This document shows positions 49,270 through 57,584 of a DNA stretch of 64,000 bases, piece by piece (position 1 is the first letter of the stretch; each line of letters starts with the position of its first letter). The stretch lies in the NCBI RefSeq assembly GCF_001425605.1, contig NZ_LMRG01000001.1, positions 1,152 through 65,151 on the forward strand, in the 5' to 3' direction. The notes under the pieces were generated by a model, which saw nothing but the letters and a program-made list of their open reading frames with translations, was not told the DNA's origin and searched no databases. Source of the stretch: Rhizobium sp. Leaf453. Its GTDB lineage: Bacteria; Pseudomonadota; Alphaproteobacteria; Rhizobiales; Rhizobiaceae. Both the position numbers and the translations under genes were made by a program.

Positions 49270-49722
49270 TCAAAGTCTGTAGAGAACGATATCGCGCCAG
49301 GTACGATCGAGGTGGGACAGTGCATCATTCACAGACGCAAGTTTAGTTGCATTGATGGCAGCGAGGCGACTGACAATCGAATGATGGCGCGCGAACGCAT
49401 CCGACACGATACTTGCGGCTTCACGCCCTTTCTCCGTCAATCCATAGATCTTGAGCCTCTCTTGCCTGCTCAGATGCAAAAAGCCGGCCGCCTCCAACCG
49501 ATCAAGCGATTTCGCATGCATGTTGAGAAGATGGCCTTGGGATTGCGATTGCTCGCCCGCTTCACCCGAAATGCGCGCAAGCAGCAAGACATCAGCAGGT
49601 TCGAGCATTTCGCCTCGATCGAAACAGCTGGCACGAAAGAGTTCGTCCAAGGCGACCTCTGAAAGCTGACTATGCGCCCTCATGAGCGCTTCGAGCATAT
49701 CCAAATAGTCCTGTTCGATCAT
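49270..49722 (-). CDS. MarR-like winged-helix regulator
   Basis: A 150-residue protein with a winged-helix region (LLLARISGEAGEQSQSQGHLLNMHAKSLDRLEAAGFLHLSRQERLKIYGLTEKGREAASIV). The wing ends in the LTEKGREAA pattern typical of MarR members. The N terminus forms a dimerisation helix. It is divergent from the cation diffusion facilitator at 50086, which it may regulate. The start may be ATG 49722 or GTG 49731; the ATG has a better aaagg box. The ligand is unknown. Confidence 0.75.
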   Translation of the reverse strand: MIEQDYLDMLEALMRAHSQLSEVALDELFRASCFDRGEMLEPADVLLLARISGEAGEQSQSQGHLLNMHAKSLDRLEAAGFLHLSRQERLKIYGLTEKGREAASIVSDAFARHHSIVSRLAAINATKLASVNDALSHLDRTWRDIVLYRL

Positions 49723-50085
49723 CCCGTTCACCTTTCAATACCGAAAATCAGCGTTAAGCCGACAGGACAAGGGCCACTGCAACCGTTTGCCGTCATCGCG
49801 ACGCACACCTGCCATCTCTGTTCGTGTCACGCACCGTGGATGCGAACGGGCCTGTTGCCCTCGATCTATCGGCTCGCATTCAATCTCGAGGAAGCGGTTG
49901 AACAGCGCAACAGCAAGCCGCACGATGTCGAGCCCAAAAGATATTTGCACGTCGCCCGATACACCCGTATTGAGTGTGAATGCAGCAATGAAAAACCGGT
50001 CAATCCAGCCGATGTCGGGCAGCGGCGAGCAAGAGAAACCGGATTTCACTTCAACCGCGCGATAAACTTGGAGGTGACCTTTCCC
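49723..50085. promoter_or_regulatory. Divergent region between MarR-like and CDF genes
   Basis: About 360 bases without a gene. A long frame through here is not supported by a start signal: it would only add an unrelated N terminus to the transporter. Promoters for the two divergent genes must lie here; no clear dyad was found. Confidence 0.4.
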
Positions 50086-50991
50086 ATGACGACATCCACG
50101 GAACAAACCGTTCTGAAATGGTCGATCGCGGTAACGGTATTTATCAGCGCGACGGGCGTGCTGCTCGGCATATTGTCTGAATCGATGGCGATCCTTTTCG
50201 ATGGCGTCTTTTCGCTGATTGACGCTGCAATGACACTGCTCGCGCTCTACGTCACAAAGCTGATCAGCCGGCACAAGAGCGCACGCTTCCAGATGGGATT
50301 CTGGCACATCGAGCCCATGGCGCTGGTCTTCAACGGCGGCCTGCTCACGCTGCTTTCCGTCTATGCACTGGTCATCGCCATGACGTCCTTCCTGTCCGGA
50401 GGCCATCACCTGGTTTTCGACTGGGCCGCCGGCTACACCATTCTGGTCTCGTTCATCTGCCTTGGCATGTTCCTGTACGTCCGCCGGCACAACCGCGATA
50501 TCCAGTCGGATTTCCTTGCGCTGGACATGAAGGGCTGGGCGATGGCCGGCTTGATCAATGTCACGCTGCTCATCGCATTCGCAGCCGGCGCGGTGCTTGA
50601 AAATACGCAGTATCGCAACTGGGTTCCCTATATCGATCCCGCCATCCTGTCCGTCCTGACGCTCTGCCTGTTGCCGGTTCCGATGATGGCCGTGTTCAAT
50701 GCTTTCAAGGATGTGCTTCTCGTCGCCCCCTCCGATCTCGACATCCTCGCGCGCGCAGCCGCGGAAAAGGCGGTTGCCCGCCATGGGCTATCCGGCTACC
50801 GGTCCTATGTCGCCAAGGTCGGCCGCTCGCGCGTCATCGAGATCTACTTCCTCCTGCCGCGCGACATGCCGCTTTCCAGCGTCGATCAATTGGACGCCAT
50901 TCGCGCCGAGGTTGGCGAGGAGATCGGCGATGCCGGCCCCGACCGCTGGCTGACCATCGCCTTTACCGGCGATATCAAGTGGGCTGACTGA
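50086..50991 (+). CDS. Cation diffusion facilitator (CDF) transporter
   Basis: A 301-residue CDF protein with about five to six membrane helices and a short soluble C terminus. The N-terminal ASP-rich helix pattern SMAILFDGVFSLIDAAMTLL includes the two Asp of the metal site in helix 2, and helix 5 has ALDMKGWAMAGLINV. CDF proteins exchange a divalent metal (Zn2+, Mn2+, Fe2+ or other) for protons in the inner membrane. The metal is not resolved. A ggaggtgacc box precedes the start; the longer frame is rejected. Divergent from the MarR-like gene. Confidence 0.88.
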   Translation: MTTSTEQTVLKWSIAVTVFISATGVLLGILSESMAILFDGVFSLIDAAMTLLALYVTKLISRHKSARFQMGFWHIEPMALVFNGGLLTLLSVYALVIAMTSFLSGGHHLVFDWAAGYTILVSFICLGMFLYVRRHNRDIQSDFLALDMKGWAMAGLINVTLLIAFAAGAVLENTQYRNWVPYIDPAILSVLTLCLLPVPMMAVFNAFKDVLLVAPSDLDILARAAAEKAVARHGLSGYRSYVAKVGRSRVIEIYFLLPRDMPLSSVDQLDAIRAEVGEEIGDAGPDRWLTIAFTGDIKWAD

Positions 50992-51015
50992 CCGGCTTGC
51001 CTCGATGGCAGGCCA

Positions 51016-52332
51016 CTAGAGCTTCGTGCCGAGATTGTTGCCGCTCTTGTCGTTAAACGCGAGGAAGGCCCGGAACAGTGGGGCCGTGGCGAGGCCAAGT
51101 GCCATGCTGATGGCAACAGCGGTCCCTGCCGACGCAATGATCACGGCGAGGCAATAGGCGATGACGATGAGGGCAATCCAGGTCAACGATCGGGTCGTCA
51201 TGCCCTTTTGGACATAGTAGGCAACGGACACGGCCGCAAAGATATACGGCGTCAGCACCAGCAGCACCGAAATGTCCGTGAGCGTCAGGAAGGCATCTCC
51301 GACCGTTGGAGACATGGTCAGGAACACGATTACCGTCATGAACGTCGCGACAATCGCAAGACCGCGCACCGGAACGCCGCGCGCATCGGTCTTGGAGAAC
51401 ATCGCTGGAAACAGGCCGTCCCTTGCCGTCGCAAGCGCCGTTTCGGCATTGACCAGCGTCCAGCCGCCGAGACAACCGCAGGCCTTCATGATGGCGCACA
51501 GCGTGATGATGACGGCACCCACGGGTCCGAAAACCCGCATGGCGGCATCCGCGAAAGGCGCCGACGAATGCCGCAGTTCATCGTTTGGAATAACGCCCAT
51601 GATGGCCGTTGTACTGAGCACATAGACGAGCGCCGCAATCAAGACGCCGAGCAGCGTGGCGCGCGCGACGTTCTTGGCCGGATCCTTCACCACGGCAGCC
51701 GCAACCGATGCACTTTCGACACCCATGAAGGACCAGAACATGATGGAGATGGCGGACGACACGGCGCTGAATTCGCTCAAACCCTTCGGGTTCCAGCCTG
51801 CAACAAAGACGTCCGGGTCGAAAAAGAACCAGCCGCATATTCCGAGCACTGCGATCGGACCGATGCCGAGAATGGTGGTGACGGTCTCAAACCGGGTGAC
51901 GACGCGCGGACCGATCATGTTGATCGCGGCAGCGAGCCAGATCATCGCAATCGTGCTGAAGACACCGAAAAGGGGATTTTTCAATACCGGGAAGAAAACG
52001 GTGAGATAGCCCGTGATCGAGGTCGCGATGGCAATGTTGCCGATCACGTTTGAAAACCAGTACAGCAGATTGCACTGAAATCCGGCGAAATCGCCAAGCC
52101 CCTCGCGCGCATAGGCGTAAGGCCCGCCGGCAACCGGGCGGATCCTGCCGAGGCGCGCGAACATGTAACCCATGATAAAAGCGCCCGGCGCGGTCACGAA
52201 CCAGCCCAGCGTCGCGACACTGCCGATACTCGCCATGATCGTCGGCATCATGAAGATCCCGGCGCCAATCATGTTGCCGGCCACCAGCATCGTCGCCGAA
52301 AATAAACCAACCTGCCGGACGTCGGAAGACAT
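51016..52332 (-). CDS. adiC: AdiC-like arginine/agmatine antiporter
   Basis: A 438-residue APC-family transporter with about 12 helices. It resembles E. coli AdiC closely: GNMIGAG in helix 1, LLYWFSNVIGNIA, FWSFMGVESASVAAAVVKDP, YVLSTTAIMGVIPNDEL and CLGGWTLVNAE, in which the substrate-gating Trp residues and the Glu of GVESASVA are kept. AdiC imports arginine and exports agmatine, removing protons in acid. Upstream on the same strand is an amino-acid-binding periplasmic protein gene (13 bases apart). It faces the arginine decarboxylase gene across the divergent region. Confidence 0.85.
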   Translation of the reverse strand: MSSDVRQVGLFSATMLVAGNMIGAGIFMMPTIMASIGSVATLGWFVTAPGAFIMGYMFARLGRIRPVAGGPYAYAREGLGDFAGFQCNLLYWFSNVIGNIAIATSITGYLTVFFPVLKNPLFGVFSTIAMIWLAAAINMIGPRVVTRFETVTTILGIGPIAVLGICGWFFFDPDVFVAGWNPKGLSEFSAVSSAISIMFWSFMGVESASVAAAVVKDPAKNVARATLLGVLIAALVYVLSTTAIMGVIPNDELRHSSAPFADAAMRVFGPVGAVIITLCAIMKACGCLGGWTLVNAETALATARDGLFPAMFSKTDARGVPVRGLAIVATFMTVIVFLTMSPTVGDAFLTLTDISVLLVLTPYIFAAVSVAYYVQKGMTTRSLTWIALIVIAYCLAVIIASAGTAVAISMALGLATAPLFRAFLAFNDKSGNNLGTKL

Positions 52333-52345
52333 GGGGACCTCGCTC

Positions 52346-53224
52346 TTATTCGGGGATCGACTGAAGAAGGATGTCCGAGCGAATGGCCGGCGCTTCGTCG
52401 CCGAAATGCGTCTTCAGGATATTTTCGAACGCGTCGGCCTGGTACAAATGCGTCAGCGCCCGGTCCACCTGCAGCCGAAAGTCCGCATCATCGCGGCGCA
52501 TGGCGATACCATAGGACTCATAGGTCAGCAGTTTGTCGCCGATGATCAGGTCGTCGGGCGCACGCGCATTTTTCCGAAGATTGCCGAGCAGGCCGCCATC
52601 GGCAAAATAGGCGTCGATCTTGCGGTCCTCCAGGGCAGCCAGCCCCTCGGCATGGGTGGGAAAATCGACAATGTTCATTTTATAGCCGCCCTCGGCCAGT
52701 GCCTGCCGTAACGTCGCTTCGGTTGTGGAACCGCTGCGAACGCCGATCGAGCTAGTTGCGAATGATTGCATCTGCGGTGAGCGAGGCGGGCTGACGGTTT
52801 TCTCGCCGAGAAACAGCTCTCGAAGGTCCCGGGGGGAATCCGTTCGCAGCATGGCGCCAGCTCCGGTCCGGAAGATCGGTTGTGAAAATTCGACGAATTT
52901 TCGCCTTTCGAGAGTGATCGTGATGGCACCGCACAGCATGTCGATGCGCCCCGCCGCGACACCCGTGAAAGCGTCCCCCAAAGTGGTTTCGACAAATTCC
53001 ACGACGCGTTCCTCGGCACCGCTCATCTCCGCGACCACGGCGCGACACACGTCGATTGAGTAGCCTTTCGGGCTCGCTCCTTCGACCTTAGCGGAAAATG
53101 GCGCCTGGTCGGCGACGAAGCCGATCTTTATTGCGGCCGGGGCGGTCGACTGGCCATTGGCAAGACCAGCCGCAACATTCCAGAACGTGAGCCCCAGGAT
53201 CAGTGCGGTCACGATCTGCTTCAT
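52346..53224 (-). CDS. Amino-acid-type periplasmic substrate-binding protein
   Basis: A 292-residue protein of the ABC-transporter family 3 binding proteins. The signal peptide is MKQIVTALILGLTFWNVAAGLANG. The ligand-binding lobe motif GYSIDVCRAVVAEMSG, then RIDMLCGAITITLERRKFVEFSQPIF and the GVRSGSTTEATL segment are typical for polar amino acids. No ABC permease or ATPase lies beside it. It is the first gene of an operon with adiC (13 bases apart), an unusual pairing. Confidence 0.88.
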   Translation of the reverse strand: MKQIVTALILGLTFWNVAAGLANGQSTAPAAIKIGFVADQAPFSAKVEGASPKGYSIDVCRAVVAEMSGAEERVVEFVETTLGDAFTGVAAGRIDMLCGAITITLERRKFVEFSQPIFRTGAGAMLRTDSPRDLRELFLGEKTVSPPRSPQMQSFATSSIGVRSGSTTEATLRQALAEGGYKMNIVDFPTHAEGLAALEDRKIDAYFADGGLLGNLRKNARAPDDLIIGDKLLTYESYGIAMRRDDADFRLQVDRALTHLYQADAFENILKTHFGDEAPAIRSDILLQSIPE

Positions 53225-53444
53225 TTTGCAACCTCAACGAAAGTTTCCATACCGGCCTGGCATGGGGTTAGGGATGATAGTCACGCTTGCCGCGACAAGG
53301 CAAGTCCGGTGAAGCGGCTCGTTCGGCAAAAACGTTTCCACGAGGGACCTCTTCGGTAAAAAGATTATTTAACTTCGGGGAACCCTTGCCAATTTGAAAA
53401 TATGTAATAATCTTCAACTATAAGAAGCAATTAGGAGGAATTTT

Positions 53445-53492
53445 ATGAGCCTACCGATATGCATTTTCACATGGCTCCCTCGCAATCAGTGA
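53445..53492 (+). CDS. Candidate 15-residue leader peptide
   Basis: The frame is MSLPICIFTWLPRNQ and ends in TGA at 53490. A near-consensus Shine-Dalgarno (taggagga, 53432-53439) lies five to six bases before the ATG, stronger than that of most genes here. It sits 134 bases upstream of the AdiA-like decarboxylase and is followed closely by hairpins. In enterobacteria the speF operon is controlled by an ornithine-sensing leader peptide, SpeFL; this one has a different sequence. It is an inference from position and the ribosome-binding site. Confidence 0.55.
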   Translation: MSLPICIFTWLPRNQ

Positions 53493-53499
53493 CTTCGAT

Positions 53500-53594
53500 A
53501 CCTGCTTCAGGTCTCACGCGAGAAACTTAGCCTCCATCACGACGGACGCCACAGAATACGTAATTAGAAAGGGCAACCGCCCTTCTCTCACCTG
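53500..53594 (+). promoter_or_regulatory. Possible attenuator hairpins in decarboxylase leader
   Basis: ACCTG (53500-53504) can pair with CAGGT (53508-53512), and the same CAGGT can pair instead with ACCTG (53590-53594). These two pairings exclude each other. Between them lies a hairpin built on AGAAAGGGC (53566-53574) and GCCCTTCT (53579-53586). The stop of the 15-codon frame at 53492 lies eight bases before the first arm, so a stalled ribosome would cover it. The stems are short and unproven. Confidence 0.4.
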
Positions 53595-53625
53595 TTATTC
53601 GCGTTATTGCCACGAGGAGATTTGC

Positions 53626-55923
53626 ATGAAGAACGAGGAAAAGAAACGACTCGGCATGACGGCCTTGGTCGCGGATGACGAAATCGGCCAGGACAGCGCA
53701 GCCGGCCGGGCTGTTGCGTCTCTCATTGCCGAACTGGAGCGCCGCGATATTTCCGTCGTTACGGCGACAACGAGCGACGATGCGATTTCCGTCATCCGTT
53801 CGGATCCGTCACTTCAGTGCATCCTGCTTGACTGGGACCTGGGGGTTTCCGGCCACGATCCGTCGATCGCGGTCGTCGAGGCCCTGCGCGCGCGAAACGC
53901 CAAGGTTCCAGTCTTCCTGCTGGCGGATCGTAGCGTCGCCTCCACGGTACCCGCCGATATCATGAGCAAGGTCGATGATTTTGTCTGGCTGCTCGAGGAC
54001 ACAACGGATTTCGTCGGGGGCCGCATTCTGGCGGCGATCCAGCGGTATCGCTCGACGGTGCTGCCGCCCATGTTCGGCGCACTCGCGCGATTTTCCCAGG
54101 TTTACGAATATTCGTGGCACACGCCCGGACATACCGGCGGCACGGCCTTCCTGAAATCGACAGCGGGCCGGGCCTTCTTCGAATATTTCGGCGAGCCGCT
54201 TTTCCGCTCCGACCTTTCGATTTCGGTCGGGCAGCTCGGTTCTCTTCTCGACCATTCCGGCCCGATCGGCGCCAGCGAGAAATATGCCGCCCGCGTGTTC
54301 GGTTCACACCGGACCTACCATGTCACGAACGGTTCATCGACCTCCAACCGCGTCATCCTCATGGCCAGTGTCAGCCGTGACCAGATCGCGCTGTGCGATC
54401 GCAATTGCCACAAGTCGGCCGAGCACGCGATGACCATGTCGGGTGCGATCCCGACCTATCTGCTGCCGACCAGAAACCACTATGGCATTATCGGGCCGAT
54501 CCCGCCGGAAAGGCTGACGGCCGTTGCCATCCGCAAGTTGATCGATGCCAATCCGCTCGCCGACGGAATCGAAGATCGCGAACCGAAGCACGCGATCATC
54601 ACGAACTCGACCTACGACGGCCTCTGCTACAATGTCACCCGGGTCGAGGAACTGCTGGGCGCCAGCGTCGACCGGCTGCATTTCGACGAAGCCTGGTATG
54701 GCTATGCGCGGTTCAATCCGATGTACCGCGAGCGGCACGCCATGCACGGCGACGCCAAGGATCACGGTCCCGACAAGCCGACGGTCTTTGCCACGCATTC
54801 GACCCACAAGCTGCTCGCGGCCTTGTCGCAGGCCTCCTTCATCCATGTGCGTGACGGCAAGAAGGCAATCCCCCACAGCGTGTTCAATGAAACATTCATG
54901 ATGCACGCTTCGACATCGCCCAACTATGCGATCATCGCCTCCAACGATGTCTCCGCCGCCATGATGGACGGCCCCGGCGGGCAAGCGCTCACCAGCGAAG
55001 CCATCGAGGAGGCGGTCTCCTTCCGCCAGATGATCGCGCGATTGAACAACGACTTCGCCGACAGGAGCGAATGGTTCTTCGATTGCTGGCAGCCGGAAAC
55101 GGTGATCGACCCGAAGACCGGGCGCAAGCAGCCTTTCCACGAGGCATCGTTCGAGTCGCTGACCACGAGCCCGTTGTGCTGGGTCCTGAAGCCGGGTGCC
55201 GCATGGCATGGTTTCGGCGAGATCGAAGATGGCTACTGCATGCTCGATCCGATCAAGGTCTCGATCGTGACCCCTGGCGTCGCGCCGGGCGGCGGCCTGA
55301 TGCCGGTCGGCATCCCCGCGGGTATCGTCACGGCCTATCTGAACCATCGCGGTATCGTCGCCGAGAAAACAACGGATTTCACCATCCTGTTCCTGTTCTC
55401 AATCGGTATCACCAAGGGCAAGTGGGGATCGCTGGTCAGTGCTCTTTGCGATTTCAAGCGCGATTACGACGCCAACGTGCCGTTGGAAGTCGCCCTGCCG
55501 AAGCTGATGGCGGACTACGGTGACCGTTATGCCAATATGGGCCTGAAGGATCTGGCCGATACGATGTTCTCGGCAATGGATCAGTTCAAGACGACGGAAA
55601 TGATGGCCGCCGGTTTCTCGACCCTGCCCGTTCCCGACATGAGCCCTGTGCGCGCCTATGAAGTGCTCGTCCGCGGCGATGTCGAAAAGGTCACGCTCGA
55701 CGAACTGGCCGGACGGACGGTCGCGACCGGTGTCGTGCCCTATCCGCCGGGTATTCCGCTGATGATGCCGGGTGAAAATGCCGGGCCGGCCGATGGACCG
55801 CTGCTCGGATATCTGAAGGCACTGGAAGCCTATGACTCCCGTTTCCCCGGCTTCACCCACGATACCCACGGCGTCGAAGTCGAAGACGGTGTCTATCACG
55901 TCTACTGCCTGAAACGGACCTGA
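53626..55923 (+). CDS. adiA: AdiA-like arginine decarboxylase
   Basis: A 765-residue PLP enzyme of the bacterial Orn/Lys/Arg decarboxylase group, closest in motifs to E. coli AdiA (756 residues). The N-terminal wing domain (about residues 12-140) is response-regulator-like. The PLP Lys is in ATHSTHKLLAALSQASFIHV (near Lys395), with DEAW near 354. Regions SFRQMIARL, FFDCWQPETVIDPKTGRKQ and DCWVxxPGAAWHGF-like (CWVLKPGAAWHGF) match AdiA rather than the ornithine enzymes. It consumes one proton per arginine and makes agmatine. The substrate is inferred. A terminator follows at 55933. Confidence 0.85.
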   Translation: MKNEEKKRLGMTALVADDEIGQDSAAGRAVASLIAELERRDISVVTATTSDDAISVIRSDPSLQCILLDWDLGVSGHDPSIAVVEALRARNAKVPVFLLADRSVASTVPADIMSKVDDFVWLLEDTTDFVGGRILAAIQRYRSTVLPPMFGALARFSQVYEYSWHTPGHTGGTAFLKSTAGRAFFEYFGEPLFRSDLSISVGQLGSLLDHSGPIGASEKYAARVFGSHRTYHVTNGSSTSNRVILMASVSRDQIALCDRNCHKSAEHAMTMSGAIPTYLLPTRNHYGIIGPIPPERLTAVAIRKLIDANPLADGIEDREPKHAIITNSTYDGLCYNVTRVEELLGASVDRLHFDEAWYGYARFNPMYRERHAMHGDAKDHGPDKPTVFATHSTHKLLAALSQASFIHVRDGKKAIPHSVFNETFMMHASTSPNYAIIASNDVSAAMMDGPGGQALTSEAIEEAVSFRQMIARLNNDFADRSEWFFDCWQPETVIDPKTGRKQPFHEASFESLTTSPLCWVLKPGAAWHGFGEIEDGYCMLDPIKVSIVTPGVAPGGGLMPVGIPAGIVTAYLNHRGIVAEKTTDFTILFLFSIGITKGKWGSLVSALCDFKRDYDANVPLEVALPKLMADYGDRYANMGLKDLADTMFSAMDQFKTTEMMAAGFSTLPVPDMSPVRAYEVLVRGDVEKVTLDELAGRTVATGVVPYPPGIPLMMPGENAGPADGPLLGYLKALEAYDSRFPGFTHDTHGVEVEDGVYHVYCLKRT

Positions 55924-55932
55924 TTTCTGCCA

Positions 55933-55960
55933 GCCGGCCCGCGAGGGCCGGCAATTTCTT
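55933..55960 (+). terminator. Intrinsic terminator after arginine decarboxylase
   Basis: A perfect 8-bp stem GCCGGCCC (55933-55940) / GGGCCGGC (55945-55952) with a GCGA tetraloop and an AATTTCTT tail. It lies 10 bases after the stop of the AdiA-like gene and 130 bases before the PotE-like gene, so read-through to potE may be limited. Confidence 0.8.
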
Positions 55961-56089
55961 GCAATGAACCGGCGGCTTGCGCGGAATGAGAAAAGCGCGA
56001 AGCCGGCGGGACTTTCAACAGGACTTCCAGCACGTTCAAAAACAGAAACAGCGACCATCCGCTGGAAACGTCGTAACGAGGGGATTGAA

Positions 56090-57439
56090 ATGGCTGCTAC
56101 GCAGAACAAAATGACGGTCACACAGCTGACCATTTTGACTGCCGTCAACATGATGGGTTCGGGCATTATCCTTTTGCCCGCAAAACTGGCTCAGGTCGGC
56201 ACGATTTCCATCTTCTCCTGGTTGATAACCGCGGGTGGCTCGCTGGCTCTTGCCTATGCCTTCGCCCGTTGCGGCATGCTGAGCCGCAAGCCGGGCGGCA
56301 TGGGTGGCTACGCCGAATATGCCTTCGGCAAGGCCGGCAACTACATGGCGAACTACACATACGGCCTCTCCCTTGTCATCGCCAACGTGGCGATCGCGAT
56401 CACTGCCGTCGGCTATGGCACCGTGTTGTTCGGTGCCACGCTGACACCGTTGCAGACGGGTTTGTGGACCATTGTCCTGCTCATCCTGACCACGGTGGCC
56501 AATTTCGGCGGAGCGCAGATTACCGGCCGCATCGGTGCGGTCACCGTCTGGGGCGTCATCATCCCCGTGGTCATCGTGTCGCTGCTTGGCTGGTTCTGGT
56601 TCAGCGGTTCAACCTGGGCTGCGGCCTGGAACCCGCATAATCTCGAATTCCTCCCCGCCGTCGGCGGCTCGATTTCCATCACGCTCTGGGCCTTCCTCGG
56701 GCTGGAATCGGCTTGCGCCAACGCCGATGCGGTTGAAAATCCGGAGCGGGACGTACCGATCGCCGTTCTGGGCGGCACCATCGCTGCTGCCATCATCTAC
56801 ATCATCTCCACCAACGTGATCGCCGGCATGATTCCCAATGCCGAACTCGCAGCGTCCAACGCACCGTTCGGTCTGGCCTTCGCAACCATGTTCAGCCCGT
56901 TCATCGGCAGCATCGTCACCGCGCTGATGGTCATTGCCTGCATCGGCTCCCTGCTCGGCTGGCAATTCACCGTCGCGCAGGTGTTCAAGAGCTCCGCCGA
57001 TGTCGGCTACTTCCTGCCGATCTTCGGCAAGGCCACCAAGTCCGGCACGCCGATCGTCTGCATGCTTATCCTGCTCGTGGCACAGGTTGCCCTTGCCCTG
57101 ATGACAATCAGCCCGGAACTGACCAGCCAGTTCCAGAAGGTGGTCGACCTCGCCGTTGTCACCAACCTGGTGCCTTACGTCATGTCCATGGCGGCCCTGA
57201 TCACCATCCAGAAGATTTCCGGCGTACCCGCAGGCAAGGCGCTACTCACCAACATTGTGGCGATGATCGCGACTGCCTACAGCTTCTATGCACTGATCAG
57301 CTCCGGTCAGCAGGCCCTGATGCTCGGCGGCCTCTCCGTCTTCATGGGTTGGACGCTCTTCGGCTTCGTCAGCGCCCGCTTCTACCGGATGGAGGTGGAA
57401 GCCCACGTCAAGGACCCTGGCAAGTCCCTGCAGGCCTGA
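56090..57439 (+). CDS. potE: PotE-like putrescine/ornithine antiporter
   Basis: A 449-residue APC-family transporter of about 12 helices. It matches E. coli PotE in many blocks: VTQLTILTAVNMMGSGI, GGMGGYAEYAFGKAGNYMANYTYG, ANFGGAQITGRIG, LWAFLGLESACANADAVENPERDVPIAVLGG and SLLGWQFTVAQVFKSS. PotE exchanges putrescine for ornithine and works with SpeF. The start at 56090 was chosen because a gagggg box lies upstream and the longer frame has no motif. It lies between two terminators, so it may be transcribed separately from adiA or by read-through. Confidence 0.9.
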   Translation: MAATQNKMTVTQLTILTAVNMMGSGIILLPAKLAQVGTISIFSWLITAGGSLALAYAFARCGMLSRKPGGMGGYAEYAFGKAGNYMANYTYGLSLVIANVAIAITAVGYGTVLFGATLTPLQTGLWTIVLLILTTVANFGGAQITGRIGAVTVWGVIIPVVIVSLLGWFWFSGSTWAAAWNPHNLEFLPAVGGSISITLWAFLGLESACANADAVENPERDVPIAVLGGTIAAAIIYIISTNVIAGMIPNAELAASNAPFGLAFATMFSPFIGSIVTALMVIACIGSLLGWQFTVAQVFKSSADVGYFLPIFGKATKSGTPIVCMLILLVAQVALALMTISPELTSQFQKVVDLAVVTNLVPYVMSMAALITIQKISGVPAGKALLTNIVAMIATAYSFYALISSGQQALMLGGLSVFMGWTLFGFVSARFYRMEVEAHVKDPGKSLQA

Positions 57440-57464
57440 CCGCAGGGGCATGACCCAAACTTCG

Positions 57465-57489
57465 GCCCGAGGCAGAACTGGCCTCGGGC
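57465..57489 (+). terminator. Terminator-like hairpin between potE and ornithine decarboxylase
   Basis: A perfect 9-bp stem GCCCGAGGC (57465-57473) / GCCTCGGGC (57481-57489) with a 7-base loop, followed by only a short GTTTG tract. It is a weak terminator or an mRNA-processing hairpin 25 bases after the potE stop. Confidence 0.6.
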
Positions 57490-57584
57490 GTTTGCCGCAC
57501 TCGCGGCCTATTCCGCTCATGCCCTGATCGAGGCAGCGTGGGCGCGTCTGAACATATCACCCGGTTTGACTGACGGAGGATTCC

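Larger units (their letters stand above)
53225..53625. promoter_or_regulatory. Divergent control region of decarboxylase/antiporter locus
   Basis: A 400-base gap between the SBP-adiC operon and the decarboxylase gene. From 53350 to 53440 it is AT-rich. TTGAAA (53394-53399) and TATAAG (53419-53424), 19 bases apart, form a weak -35/-10 pair facing right. Then come the 15-codon frame at 53445, a small hairpin at 53500-53512 and the hairpin at 53566-53586. The left-facing promoter of the SBP gene should lie near 53230-53330. Confidence 0.6.

Noticed and set aside
49672-50085. Longer N terminus of the CDF transporter
   Set aside because: The added residues resemble no CDF protein, the frame crosses the divergent intergenic region, and a strong ggaggtgacc box precedes the ATG at 50086.
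53445-53492. Calling the 15-codon frame a known leader such as SpeFL
   Set aside because: Its sequence is not similar to SpeFL; it is kept only as a candidate based on position and ribosome-binding site.
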